Shown here: positions 47,673-56,897 of the stretch, in pieces
How positions within the stretch are numbered: position 1 is the first letter of the stretch
How the letters are laid out: the number at the start of each line of letters is the position of its first letter
Source: Fusobacterium varium
GTDB taxonomy: Bacteria; Fusobacteriota; Fusobacteriia; Fusobacteriales; Fusobacteriaceae
NCBI GenBank assembly: GCA_021531615.1
Contig: JADYUE010000005.1
Location: forward strand, 19,436 to 83,435
Reading direction: 5' to 3'
Length of the DNA: 64,000 nucleotides
Notes under the pieces: generated by a model
Databases searched by the model: none
Told to the model about the DNA's origin: nothing
What the model saw: the letters and a program-made list of their open reading frames with translations, nothing else
Position numbers and translations under genes: made by a program

Positions 47673-47752
47673 ACATCTCTCCCTTTAAAAAAATCTTATC
47701 TACATTATACTTTATTTTTCTCTATATTCCTACTCTGTTTTTTTATAAAAAA

Positions 47753-47793
47753 ATTACACCCTCTATCTCAATTATCAAGACTTTAGGTGTAAT
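47753..47793 (-). terminator. Intrinsic terminator after the PqqB-like gene
   Basis: An 8-bp stem ATTACACC / GGTGTAAT with a long 25-nt loop, followed leftward by a run of seven T. Confidence 0.65.
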
Positions 47794-47798
47794 CTATT

Positions 47799-48656
47799 CT
47801 AAATTAATATCTCCATATCCTCTTGGGAAATAACAAATCCCTTTTCCTCTACACTTTTTCTTATATCTTCATTAGATAAAACCATATTTGTATGGTTAAA
47901 ATGTGTAAAAACTATCTTTTCAGAAGGAAGTTTATTATCTTCAATGTATTTTAAAGTTTCTTCAATAGTTGGATGAGGTATCTCATTCAGATCTCTTCCT
48001 CTAACTTTTCCAATCTCCTCTTTAGTATAAAAAGTAGCATCAACTATTACTTTTTTACACTCATTTATCAGTTTATTTAGATCCTCTTCAAATCCATTCC
48101 AACGATCTATATCAGGAACAAAGAATATCTTCTCTTCTCCTTTAACTAAAAATCCATAAGTATCTGCATACTCATTTCTATGAACAACTTCTATTGGTGT
48201 AACCTCTATTCCATCATCTAAAACAAAAGGAACTCTGTTTTTAAATTCAATAATCTCTATATTATCCAGTTTTATAAGCTGATTCCATGGAGCATTATTT
48301 TTTAAAAATTCTCCCATTTTACTACTTACAAAAATTTTTAATTTCTTTGTATTTAAAGCTTCTCTTCCTAACATCATAAGTCCTGTATAATGTCCAATAT
48401 GAGCATGAGTAAGAATTATTCCCTCTAACTTCTCCCCTTTTTCAATATCTATCAATTTTCTATATTGCTTTGAAAATTCTGGAGTTGCTTCAATCATAAA
48501 TTTTTTTCCTGTTTTTTCATTAATTATCCCTAAAGAAACTGGATATTCTTCTTTTCTCTCTCCTCTATATATTTCACTACAAATTTTGCAATTGCACCCT
48601 AGTTGAGGTATTCCTGCATCTTGTGCTATACCTAAAAATTTTATTTTTACCCTCAT
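47799..48656 (-). CDS. PqqB-like metallo-beta-lactamase-fold hydrolase
   Basis: A 285-residue protein of the PqqB branch of the MBL superfamily. The N-terminal block FLGIAQDAGIPQLGCNCKIC carries cysteines typical of PqqB-like proteins. The metal motif is altered to THAHIGHYTG near residue 83 (Gly where most MBL enzymes have Asp). No pqq genes lie nearby, so a role in PQQ synthesis is unlikely. I start it at ATG 48656 after AAAGAAG rather than at the in-frame GTG 48668, which lacks a spaced binding site. It stands alone between two terminators. Confidence 0.8.
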   Translation of the reverse strand: MRVKIKFLGIAQDAGIPQLGCNCKICSEIYRGERKEEYPVSLGIINEKTGKKFMIEATPEFSKQYRKLIDIEKGEKLEGIILTHAHIGHYTGLMMLGREALNTKKLKIFVSSKMGEFLKNNAPWNQLIKLDNIEIIEFKNRVPFVLDDGIEVTPIEVVHRNEYADTYGFLVKGEEKIFFVPDIDRWNGFEEDLNKLINECKKVIVDATFYTKEEIGKVRGRDLNEIPHPTIEETLKYIEDNKLPSEKIVFTHFNHTNMVLSNEDIRKSVEEKGFVISQEDMEILI

Positions 48657-48693
48657 CTTCTTTCCCACCTTTTTATAAAAAATTTAATAAAAA

Positions 48694-48727
48694 AGAGCTG
48701 AAGAAATCAATAATTTACAACAGCTCT
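48694..48727 (-). terminator. Intrinsic terminator after the NSS transporter gene
   Basis: A stem AGAGCTG / CAGCTCT with a 20-nt loop and a following T-rich stretch, 7 bp beyond the stop. Confidence 0.7.
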
Positions 48728-48733
48728 AAAATA

Positions 48734-50050
48734 TTACCCTATACTTCCATATACTAATCCTAAAACTATTATTGCTGCTGTTCCTGGAATAAATATATAT
48801 CTTCCAAGCCATAAAATTAAAGCTCCTGCTTTAACTGAACTCCCCTTGTTTATCTCATCAATTACCCTTTGTTTATCTACATAGTAGAAATAAACTCCTA
48901 AACCTATTACTGCTCCTAATGGAATTAAAATAATTGACACAAAATCAGCAAATTTACCAAACCAATTCATATTTAAATCTAAAAATAATCCTATTATACA
49001 TGCTACACTTCCCACTATTATCGCTGCTTTTATTCTACTTATTTTATATCTATCCATTATAGCCTCAACTGGCACTTCAAGCTGATTAATAGCTGATGAT
49101 AAAGCTGCAAATATTACACTAAGGAAGAATAATCCCCCTAATATTTGCCCACCAGGAATATTTGAGAATATTGCAGGTATTGTTATAAATAATAGTGCTG
49201 GTCCTGATCCTGCATCAAGTCCAAATGAAAACGCTGCTGGAATAATTATAAACCCTGCCATTAGAGCTGCAGTCGTATCTAAAAAACAAGTTTGAACTAC
49301 ACTTGCTGGAATCTCTACATCATCACCTAAATAGCTTCCATATACTAAAAGAGCTGATCCACTTAATCCCACTGTAAAAAATGCTTGTCCTAGAGCCATT
49401 ATCCATGTCATTGGATCCTCTAACATGCTCCATTTAGGTTGAAGTAAAAATTTAACTCCATCTATTGCATTTGGAAGAGTTAAAGATCTAACCATCAATC
49501 CTAAAAACAGTACAAACATCAATGGCATTATTATTTTATTAAGTTTTTCTATCCCCTTTACCACTCCAAAAGATATTACTACTACACTTAATACAACCCC
49601 TAAAATATGCCATGGAATTGAGGCTGCTTGTCCTGCTATACTTCCAAAATATGCTCCATATTCAACACCATTAATAGCTCCTGTTAAATAAGAGAAAAAG
49701 TATCTTATAACCCAACCAAAAACTATAACATAAAAAGTAAATACTCCTGCTACTGATATTATCGGTATAATTGGCAATAAATTTTTACAAGGAATATTTA
49801 TATCTTTTAATATTTCACTTAATCCAAAAATTCCTCTTTTCATCATTCTTCCAAATGATATCTCTCCAACTAATCCTACAACAGCAAATAGAGCTACAAA
49901 TATAAAATATGGTATTAAAAATGCTGCTCCCCCATACTTTCCAAGTTTCCAAGAGAACAACCAAATATTTCCTAGTCCAATAGCAGCTCCTACACATGAA
50001 AGCATAAATCCTATCTTATTTGTAAAACTTTCTCTTTTTTCCCCCATCAT
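48734..50050 (-). CDS. Sodium-dependent transporter, NSS (SNF) family
   Basis: A 438-residue LeuT-fold carrier with about 11 membrane segments. The first-helix signature GAAIGLGNIWLFSWKLGKYGGAAFL-like block starts near residue 18, where the unwound Na+ and substrate site lies. Bacterial members usually carry amino acids such as tryptophan, tyrosine or leucine; the substrate cannot be read here. It is preceded and followed by terminators and so is monocistronic. Confidence 0.9.
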   Translation of the reverse strand: MMGEKRESFTNKIGFMLSCVGAAIGLGNIWLFSWKLGKYGGAAFLIPYFIFVALFAVVGLVGEISFGRMMKRGIFGLSEILKDINIPCKNLLPIIPIISVAGVFTFYVIVFGWVIRYFFSYLTGAINGVEYGAYFGSIAGQAASIPWHILGVVLSVVVISFGVVKGIEKLNKIIMPLMFVLFLGLMVRSLTLPNAIDGVKFLLQPKWSMLEDPMTWIMALGQAFFTVGLSGSALLVYGSYLGDDVEIPASVVQTCFLDTTAALMAGFIIIPAAFSFGLDAGSGPALLFITIPAIFSNIPGGQILGGLFFLSVIFAALSSAINQLEVPVEAIMDRYKISRIKAAIIVGSVACIIGLFLDLNMNWFGKFADFVSIILIPLGAVIGLGVYFYYVDKQRVIDEINKGSSVKAGALILWLGRYIFIPGTAAIIVLGLVYGSIG

Positions 50051-50066
50051 CTCTCCTTTCTAACAT

Positions 50067-50104
50067 AAAAGGGCAGGCGGAGAAATCCTACCTACCCTTT
50101 TTTA
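50067..50104 (-). terminator. Intrinsic terminator after proS
   Basis: Arms AAAAGGGCAGG and CCTACCCTTTT with one mismatch, 4 bp beyond the proS stop. The loop is about 13 nt. Confidence 0.75.
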
Positions 50105-50107
50105 AAA

Positions 50108-51817
50108 TTAGTATTTTTTCATTAATTCTCTTACTTTTGCTACTACTTCATCTTTAGAAACTTCTAATGTTTCTCCTGTTCTTCTTATTTTTAATTCAAC
50201 AATTCCCTCTCCAGCTTTTTTACCTGAAACAACTTTAAATGGGAATCCAATAAGATCTGCATCCTTAAATTTGAATCCAGGTCTTTCATCTCTATCATCT
50301 ATCATTGAGTCTATTCCATCAGCTAATAAAGCATTGTAAATCTCTTCAGCAACTTTTACTTGATCTTCATTTTTTATATTAGCTGGAATAACATCAACTA
50401 CATATGGAGCTAATGCTGTTGGCCATATAATTCCAAATTCATCGTTATTTTGTTCAATAGCAGATGCTAAAGTTCTTGATACTCCAATTCCATAGCATCC
50501 CATTATCATAACTTTACTTTCTCCCTTATCATCTAGATAAGTTGCATTTAATGCTTGAGAGTATTTAGTTCCTAATTTGAATATATGTCCTACTTCTATT
50601 CCTCTTGCACTATGAAGTTTTCCTCCACATCTTGGGCAAGTTTCTCCAGGTTTTACAGTTTTTACATCAGCAACTATATCAGCTGTATAATCTCTTCCAT
50701 AATTTACATTGATATAGTGAGTATCTAATTTATTTCCACCTGCTGTATGGTTATTGATTTTTGTTACTTCCTCATCAGCTAGTACTTTTATATCTTTTAA
50801 TTCTATTCCATAAGGTCCGATGAATCCTTTTATTAATCCATGTTTTTCAAGTTCTTCATCTGTAAGTAAAGCTACATCTACTGCATTGATTACATTTCTT
50901 AATTTAGTTTCGTTTACTTCATAATCTCCTCTAATTAAAACCATGTATACTTGATCTGTTCCCATATCTCTATACATCATAGCTTTTACAGTTTTACTAT
51001 AAGGGATATTTAAGTAATTTACTATATCATCAATTTTTGATACATTTGGTGTATCTATAAGCTCAGCAGCTTTTAACTCTTCAACTGGTGCTGGTTCTAC
51101 TTTACTTGTTGCAGTTTCTACGTTAGCTGCATATTCACATGAATCACAATAGATAATTTCATCTTCTCCAGAATCTGCAAGAACATGGAATTCTTGTGAT
51201 CCACTTCCACCAATTGCTCCTGAGTCTGCCTCAACTGGTCTGAATTTTAATCCACATCTTGAGAATATTCTTGAATATGCATCTCTCATATTTAAGAATT
51301 CTTCATCTAGTGATTCTTGAGATGTATGGAAAGAGTAAGCATCTTTCATTACAAATTCTCTTCCTCTCATAAGTCCAAATCTTGGTCTTATTTCATCTCT
51401 GAATTTTGTTTGAATTTGATATAGATTTAATGGTAATGATTTATATGAAGAGATCTCATTTCTTATAAGGTCTGTTATTACCTCTTCATGTGTTGGTCCT
51501 AATACGAAATCTCTCTTATTTCTATCTTGTAGTTTCATCATAAGAGGTCCCATAACTTCCCATCTTCCACTTTCTTTCCAAAGCTCAGCTGGTTGAAGAA
51601 CTGGCATTAATATCTCTTGAGCTCCTGCTCTATCCATTTCCTCTCTTACTATGTTTTCAACTTTCTTTAAAGCCTTATATCCTAATGGAAGATAAGTATA
51701 TACTCCACTAGTTAATTTTTTAATCATTGATGCTCTTAAAAGAAGCTTGTGACTTGCTGTTTCTGCTTCTTTAGGAGTTTCTTTAAGTGTTTTTATAAAA
51801 CTCTTACTAAATCTCAT
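50108..51817 (-). CDS. proS: Prolyl-tRNA synthetase, bacterial type
   Basis: A 569-residue class II aminoacyl-tRNA synthetase. The bacterial type is shown by the editing (YbaK-like) insertion of about 170 residues between the class II motifs (about 225-400). Motif 2 (FRDEIRPRFGLMRGREF) is near residue 138 and motif 3 (GCYGIGVSRTLAS) near 440, with the anticodon-binding domain at the end. I start it at ATG 51817 (MRFSKSF) after GGAGGG, instead of the in-frame GTG 51829 upstream of that site. recG is 60 bp upstream. Confidence 0.95.
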   Translation of the reverse strand: MRFSKSFIKTLKETPKEAETASHKLLLRASMIKKLTSGVYTYLPLGYKALKKVENIVREEMDRAGAQEILMPVLQPAELWKESGRWEVMGPLMMKLQDRNKRDFVLGPTHEEVITDLIRNEISSYKSLPLNLYQIQTKFRDEIRPRFGLMRGREFVMKDAYSFHTSQESLDEEFLNMRDAYSRIFSRCGLKFRPVEADSGAIGGSGSQEFHVLADSGEDEIIYCDSCEYAANVETATSKVEPAPVEELKAAELIDTPNVSKIDDIVNYLNIPYSKTVKAMMYRDMGTDQVYMVLIRGDYEVNETKLRNVINAVDVALLTDEELEKHGLIKGFIGPYGIELKDIKVLADEEVTKINNHTAGGNKLDTHYINVNYGRDYTADIVADVKTVKPGETCPRCGGKLHSARGIEVGHIFKLGTKYSQALNATYLDDKGESKVMIMGCYGIGVSRTLASAIEQNNDEFGIIWPTALAPYVVDVIPANIKNEDQVKVAEEIYNALLADGIDSMIDDRDERPGFKFKDADLIGFPFKVVSGKKAGEGIVELKIRRTGETLEVSKDEVVAKVRELMKKY

Positions 51818-51877
51818 TTTTCCCTCCACAATTTTTCGTTATTTACTCCATATTCTACCATATTTTCATTTTCTTTC

Positions 51878-53938
51878 CTAGTTTTCTTTAAATTTTTCTT
51901 CAATATCATATTTTAAATATGGATTTTCTATTTTTCCTCTATTTTCTTTGAGATAATCTACACATATCTCTTTAACTAATTTTATGGTTTTTATATCATG
52001 AACTATATCAGTAAATTTCAAATCACTAAATCCACTTTGTTTTGTTCCAAATATCTCTCCAGATTTTCTAAGTTTCAGATCTTCCTCAGCTATTTTAAAT
52101 CCATCTTGAGTTTCTTCCATTATCTGCAATCTCGCTTTAGAAGTTGCATTCTCTGTCTTTGAAACTAGAAAACAGTATGATTGATACTCTCCTCTTCCTA
52201 CTCTTCCTCTCAATTGATGCAAAGCTGAAAGTCCAAAACGTTCTGAGTTATTAATTACCATTATTGTAGCATTAGGCACATCCACTCCAACTTCTATTAC
52301 TGTTGTAGAAACAAGTATATCTAATTCTTTGTTTTTAAATCTTTTCATTACCTCATCTTTTTCAGAGTTTTTCATTCTTCCATGAAGAACTCCTATTTTA
52401 TACATTGGAAGTTTTTTATTTACCTCTTCATAAAGTTCCTCTGTAGACTTAGCAGCTAATTTTTCACTTTCCTCTATTAGAGGGGCTATAAAATAAGCTT
52501 GTCTCCCTTGAGAAAGTTTTTTTCCAATAAAATCATACATAATATCACTATCTTCATCATTGGATATCCACTTAGTTTTTATTGGTTTTCTTCCAGGTGG
52601 TAACTCATCTATAACCGAAACATCTAGATCACCATATATACTTAAAGCTAAAGATCTAGGAATAGGAGTTGCACTCATTACTACTAAATTTGCTAAAACT
52701 CCCTTATCTCTTAAAAGCTTTCTCTGTACTACTCCAAATCTATGTTGTTCATCTATTATAATCAATCCCAATTTTTTAAAGTAGACATTTTTCTCTATTA
52801 GTGCATGTGTTCCTATTACAATATCAACATTTCCCTCTTTTATATCATTTAAAAGTTTCTCTTTTGTCTTCCCTTTAAAACTTCCAGTAAGAAGTTCCAC
52901 TCTTACACCAAGTTTTTCAAATTTCTCTTTTACCGATAAAAAATGTTGCACTGCCAATATCTCTGTTGGAGCCATCAATACCCCTTGATAAGAGTTTTCC
53001 ACCATATATAATAACAAAATCATTGAAACAATAGTCTTTCCACTTCCTACATCACCTTGTACAAGTCTATTTACTATTCTTCCATTAGAAAGATCTTTAT
53101 ATATCTCGGTTATAACTTTTTTTTGAGCTTTTGTTAAACTAAAACTTAAACTTTCTAGATATTGTTTCACTAAAGTTTTCTTATCTTCTAAAGTATACTT
53201 GCTTTTATTCTCATTATCTATTTCAAATCTTTTTTGCAGAATCCCCATTTCTAGTACTAATAACTCTTCTATTGCAAATCTTCTTTTAGCTTCTTCTATA
53301 CTTTTGCTATTTTTAGGAAAATGTATATCTGTTAAAGCTTCTTCTCTACTTAATATCTTGTATTTTTTCAATATACTCTCTGGAATATTTTCTAAAAATA
53401 GTTGTTTTTTACTTTTTACTGCTTCTTTTATTAATCTTCTAAAACTATTTTGAGGCAGATCCTTACTTGTGCTATAAATAGGTAGTATCTCTCCTTCGCT
53501 AATCTTTCTTTGATTGCTACTTAATTTAAACTCTGGATTTACCATTTGAAAAACATACCCTCTTTTTACTTGACCAATAAAGATATATTCCTCTCCTAAT
53601 TTTAAAGTTTTTCTTAAATATGGCATTTGAAACCATACTATCTCTATTATTCCTGTTCCATCAGTAGCTGTTGCCTTTACCATTTTTACACCAGAATGTG
53701 TAGGTGGTGCAACTATTTTCATTAAAGAAGCTTTTAAAACTACATACTCATCTCCACGTAGTTCATTTATTTTCATAATATTAGTTCTATCATCATAAGA
53801 TCTTGGGAAATAGTAAAACAGGTCATATAGAGATTTTATTCCTAAACTTCTCAACTTTTTTATATTTTTTTCATCAAAATACTTTATCTCTACATCTTCA
53901 AGAGAATTATATATATTCATATACTCTTCTTTTAACAT
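51878..53938 (-). CDS. recG: ATP-dependent DNA helicase RecG
   Basis: A 686-residue branched-DNA translocase that rescues stalled forks. The N-terminal wedge (OB-fold) domain covers about residues 20-180. Helicase motif I is GDVGSGKT near 297, motif II is DEQH near 395, motif III SATPIPRS near 423 and motif VI QLRGRVGRG near 588. The start is most likely ATG 53938 after GAGAGGTGAG; a second ATG at 53920, after AAAGAAGAG, is also possible. It sits between yebC and proS. Confidence 0.95.
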   Translation of the reverse strand: MLKEEYMNIYNSLEDVEIKYFDEKNIKKLRSLGIKSLYDLFYYFPRSYDDRTNIMKINELRGDEYVVLKASLMKIVAPPTHSGVKMVKATATDGTGIIEIVWFQMPYLRKTLKLGEEYIFIGQVKRGYVFQMVNPEFKLSSNQRKISEGEILPIYSTSKDLPQNSFRRLIKEAVKSKKQLFLENIPESILKKYKILSREEALTDIHFPKNSKSIEEAKRRFAIEELLVLEMGILQKRFEIDNENKSKYTLEDKKTLVKQYLESLSFSLTKAQKKVITEIYKDLSNGRIVNRLVQGDVGSGKTIVSMILLLYMVENSYQGVLMAPTEILAVQHFLSVKEKFEKLGVRVELLTGSFKGKTKEKLLNDIKEGNVDIVIGTHALIEKNVYFKKLGLIIIDEQHRFGVVQRKLLRDKGVLANLVVMSATPIPRSLALSIYGDLDVSVIDELPPGRKPIKTKWISNDEDSDIMYDFIGKKLSQGRQAYFIAPLIEESEKLAAKSTEELYEEVNKKLPMYKIGVLHGRMKNSEKDEVMKRFKNKELDILVSTTVIEVGVDVPNATIMVINNSERFGLSALHQLRGRVGRGEYQSYCFLVSKTENATSKARLQIMEETQDGFKIAEEDLKLRKSGEIFGTKQSGFSDLKFTDIVHDIKTIKLVKEICVDYLKENRGKIENPYLKYDIEEKFKEN

Positions 53939-53966
53939 ACCTGCTCACCTCTCTCTGTATATAAAT

Positions 53967-53994
53967 TATCCCCTTTATAGAGATAAAGGGGATA
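53967..53994 (-). terminator. Hairpin after yebC
   Basis: A perfect 12-bp stem (TATCCCCTTTAT / ATAAAGGGGATA) with an AGAG tetraloop. The T tract that follows leftward is weak (AATTTATATA), so termination may be partial and recG may be read in part from this transcript. Confidence 0.65.
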
Positions 53995-54003
53995 CAAATT
54001 TTA

Positions 54004-54753
54004 TTAATCTAATTGTTCTAATAATTCTTCTGGAATATCAAAGTTTGCATAAACTTCTTGAACATCATCTAAATCATCAAGTGCATCATATAGAACCATT
54101 ACTTTTTTAGCTGTTTCTAAATCTGTAATTTCTACTTTATTTTCTGGATTCATAGCTATTTCTGCTTCTTCATAATTGTATCCAGCAGCTTTTAAGTTTT
54201 CTAAAACAGTTTGGAACTCTGTATAATCAGTGATTACTTCAAATACATCTCCTTCATCTGATACATCTTCTGCACCAGCTTCAAGAGCTGCCATCATAAA
54301 TTCATCAGCATCTAATCCTTCAGATTTTACAGTGATTACTCCTTGTTTTTTGAACATCCATGATACAGCACCATCTGTTCCTAGGTTTCCACCTTTTCTT
54401 GTGAAAGCTGTTCTTATTTCTGAAGCTGATCTATTTTTGTTATCAGTAACTACATCTACTATGAAAGCTGTTCCAGCTGGACCATACCCTTCATATCTCA
54501 TTTCCATGTAGTCTACACCTTCTAATTCTCCAGTTCCTTTTTTAATAGCTCTTTCTAATATATCTTTAGGCATATTTCCTGCTTTTGCTTTTTCTATTGC
54601 TAATCTAAGTCTTGGGTTAAATCCTGGATCCCCTCCACCTTCTTTAGCTGCTATTGTAAGCTCTCTTCCTAATTTAGTAAATAAGCTAGCTCTCTTTCTA
54701 TCTTGTGCACCTTTTCTATGTTGGATATTATTCCACTTACTATGTCCTGCCAC
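54004..54753 (-). CDS. YebC/PmpR-family protein
   Basis: A 249-residue YebC protein. It begins with the invariant AGHSKWNNIQHRKGAQD stretch, continues with GGGDPGFNPRLRLAI near residue 39 and the RKGGNLG block near 115. Members have been described both as transcription regulators and, more recently, as factors easing ribosome stalling at proline runs; which applies here is open. A GGAGGTTGT site precedes the ATG. Confidence 0.93.
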   Translation of the reverse strand: MAGHSKWNNIQHRKGAQDRKRASLFTKLGRELTIAAKEGGGDPGFNPRLRLAIEKAKAGNMPKDILERAIKKGTGELEGVDYMEMRYEGYGPAGTAFIVDVVTDNKNRSASEIRTAFTRKGGNLGTDGAVSWMFKKQGVITVKSEGLDADEFMMAALEAGAEDVSDEGDVFEVITDYTEFQTVLENLKAAGYNYEEAEIAMNPENKVEITDLETAKKVMVLYDALDDLDDVQEVYANFDIPEELLEQLD

Positions 54754-54810
54754 GACAACCTCCTAATTCTTCTTAATAATATAAAATTTTACCATATGAT
54801 CAAATATTTT

Positions 54811-55368
54811 TCAATATTTCTTAATTCTTATGATATTATTTTTTGTAACTATCTCATCTATTTTTTCATCATGTTCTTCTACTTCTAAATTATCTATAAT
54901 CTGAAATTCATAAGCTAAAGATATTTTTCTTGCTCTAGGATATAGTTTTAAAAATCTATCATAATAGCCTCTTCCATATCCTATTCTATTTCCTTCTATA
55001 TCAAAAACTACTCCTGGAACTATAATCAAATCTATATCACCATTATATATTTCTCCAACTGGTTCTTTTATTCCAAAAGAGTTATCTATTTTAAATTCTC
55101 CTGTATATTCAATAGCTTTTATTATCTCTCTATCTAACATCTTAGGTAGTAAAAGTTTTTTCCCACAAGAGATTATATAATCATTAATTTTCTCTGTATC
55201 AATCTCATTTTGAAAACTCATATAACTCATTATTACTTTTGCACTTTCAAAAATCTTACTATCTATAATTTTATTATAGATGAGCTCACTATCTTCTGCT
55301 ACTTGCTCTTTTGTTAAATTTAATCGTAATTTTTTTATTCTATCTCTAGTTTTCCTCTTCTCCAACAT
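54811..55368 (-). CDS. 5-formyltetrahydrofolate cyclo-ligase
   Basis: A 185-residue enzyme converting 5-formyl-THF to 5,10-methenyl-THF with ATP. The N-terminal basic helix (KRKTRDRIKKLR), the phosphate-binding segment and the C-terminal signature GYGRGYYDRFL near residue 128 are clear. Its start overlaps the end of the uracil-glycosylase-like gene by 23 bp, indicating coupled translation. It is the last gene of a three-gene run; yebC follows after 57 bp. Confidence 0.9.
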   Translation of the reverse strand: MLEKRKTRDRIKKLRLNLTKEQVAEDSELIYNKIIDSKIFESAKVIMSYMSFQNEIDTEKINDYIISCGKKLLLPKMLDREIIKAIEYTGEFKIDNSFGIKEPVGEIYNGDIDLIIVPGVVFDIEGNRIGYGRGYYDRFLKLYPRARKISLAYEFQIIDNLEVEEHDEKIDEIVTKNNIIRIKKY

Positions 55369-55957
55369 TTTTTTCTATCTCCTGTTTAAGAAGTTTTAAA
55401 TCTCCCCAAAAATCAAGTGCTACTTTTGATTTTTTCCCACTATCATTTCTTGATTTTTTTACAAAGTTTACATCATAAGTAAGAAGAAGTTTTATTCCGC
55501 CTATCCATGGAATAATTTTCCCTCTCTCTTCTCCTATTTTTACATCTCTATTTAATAATACTCTAGCTACTTCAGGTCCTAGAGCAACAACTATTTCAGG
55601 TTTAATTAAAGCTATCTGCATATCAATTATCTCTTTTAATTGCTCTTGCTCTTCTTCCATATACTCTCTGTATTTACACTCTTTTTTAGCTAAAGTTGTT
55701 ATATAATACTCATCAGGATATATCCCCTCAATATCACATAATTTTATTAAAAACTCTCCACTTGAACCTGAAGCTACTTTTAACTCTTCATTTTGATACA
55801 AGTCTGGATCATCACCTATAAACAAAATCGAAGCTTCTCTATTTCCACTTCCTATTAAAAGCTTCATATCAGTTTTTTCACCATAATTTGTTCCTAATCC
55901 ACCAACTTCAAATTCAATTGTTTTCCAAAGATCATTAATCTCTTCATTATTAATCAT
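55346..55957 (-). CDS. Divergent uracil-DNA glycosylase (family 4)-like protein
   Basis: A 203-residue protein whose layout follows family 4 uracil-DNA glycosylases: a core strand ILFIGDDPD near residue 44, EYYITTLAKKECKY near 83, then the QIALIKPEIVVALGPEVARVLL helix-strand block near 115. The key motifs are changed: GEAPG is GDDPD, the catalytic HP motif is TYDVNF, and the N-terminal iron-sulfur cysteines are missing. It is therefore probably not an active glycosylase. I start it at ATG 55957 after AAGGAG; the in-frame TTG 55978 overlaps the upstream gene. Confidence 0.68.
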   Translation of the reverse strand: MINNEEINDLWKTIEFEVGGLGTNYGEKTDMKLLIGSGNREASILFIGDDPDLYQNEELKVASGSSGEFLIKLCDIEGIYPDEYYITTLAKKECKYREYMEEEQEQLKEIIDMQIALIKPEIVVALGPEVARVLLNRDVKIGEERGKIIPWIGGIKLLLTYDVNFVKKSRNDSGKKSKVALDFWGDLKLLKQEIEKNVGEEEN

Positions 55958-55967
55958 AATTTTCTCC

Positions 55968-56747
55968 TTATAGCTCAAATAGATCTGTTACTCTATCTTG
56001 TAGAGCTACTTCAAAATTTAAATTAATCTTATTATCTATTAGTTCTTCCTCTAAAGTTCTTCTAGCTAGGTCATAATTATTACTATCTTTACTTATATGA
56101 GCTAAATAAACTTTTTTTAATCTATCACTATACATCTCTTTTATAAATTTAGCTGCATCATTATTTGAAAGGTGTCCATTTCTACCTTTTACCCTAGCTT
56201 TTAAATCCCATGGATAGTTACAAGTCATCAACATATTATAGTCATAGTTTGATTCTATTATCATAATGTCTATATCTTTAAAGTTTTCTCTCACTATATT
56301 ACTTACATATCCTATATCTGTTGAAATTGCTATTCTTTTTCCACATTCACTTTCAATCCTATAACCTACTGTTCTTTCTGCATCGTGCATCACATCAAAA
56401 GGTAAAACTTTCAATGAATTTTTTAGTAAAAAGCTTTCATTTTGAATAATTTTCAGGTTTTTTTCAGCTATCTTTCCCAGTTTTTTCTCTCCAGCACTAT
56501 AACTTTCAGGAGTAATATATATAGGAATATCAAATTTTCTAGAGATAATTCCTGCTCCTTGTATATGATCTGAATGCTCATGAGTGATTAAAAGAGCATC
56601 TATATCTCCTAAGTTTTCATTTATGGTACTTAATTTTTCCTCTATTTTTTTACAACTGAATCCAGCATCAACTAAAAGTTTTACTCCATTACTTTCTACA
56701 AATATTGAGTTTCCTCCACTTCCACTTCCTAATATCGAAACTTTCAT
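55968..56747 (-). CDS. YycJ/WalJ-type metallo-beta-lactamase-fold hydrolase
   Basis: A 259-residue MBL-fold protein. It begins MKVSILGSGSGGNS, the standard start of the YycJ (VicX/WalJ) group, and has the intact metal site THEHSDHIQG near residue 56. Homologues are likely nucleases or phosphodiesterases linked to DNA and cell-wall upkeep; usually they stand near walKR, which is not the case here. The uracil-glycosylase-like gene follows, with its ATG 10 bp beyond this stop. Confidence 0.87.
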   Translation of the reverse strand: MKVSILGSGSGGNSIFVESNGVKLLVDAGFSCKKIEEKLSTINENLGDIDALLITHEHSDHIQGAGIISRKFDIPIYITPESYSAGEKKLGKIAEKNLKIIQNESFLLKNSLKVLPFDVMHDAERTVGYRIESECGKRIAISTDIGYVSNIVRENFKDIDIMIIESNYDYNMLMTCNYPWDLKARVKGRNGHLSNNDAAKFIKEMYSDRLKKVYLAHISKDSNNYDLARRTLEEELIDNKINLNFEVALQDRVTDLFEL

Positions 56748-56848
56748 CTTTTTTCCCTTCTATTTAAAATAATTACTAATACAATAATTATATCTTAAAA
56801 ACCTTATTAATACAACTTTTATCTACATTAGAAATTTCAAAAAACAAA

Positions 56849-56875
56849 AACTGCACCTTAAAATAAGATGCAGTT
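56849..56875 (-). terminator. Intrinsic terminator after the peptide-binding protein gene
   Basis: Arms AACTGCACCTTA and TAAGATGCAGTT with one mismatch and a 3-nt loop, followed leftward by TTTTTG. Confidence 0.75.
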
Positions 56876-56897
56876 CTATTTTTAAATTAAATTTTAA

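Noticed and set aside
50108..51877. T-box leader before proS
   Set aside because: Only 60 bp separate recG and proS, too short for a T-box, and no T-box core sequence is visible.
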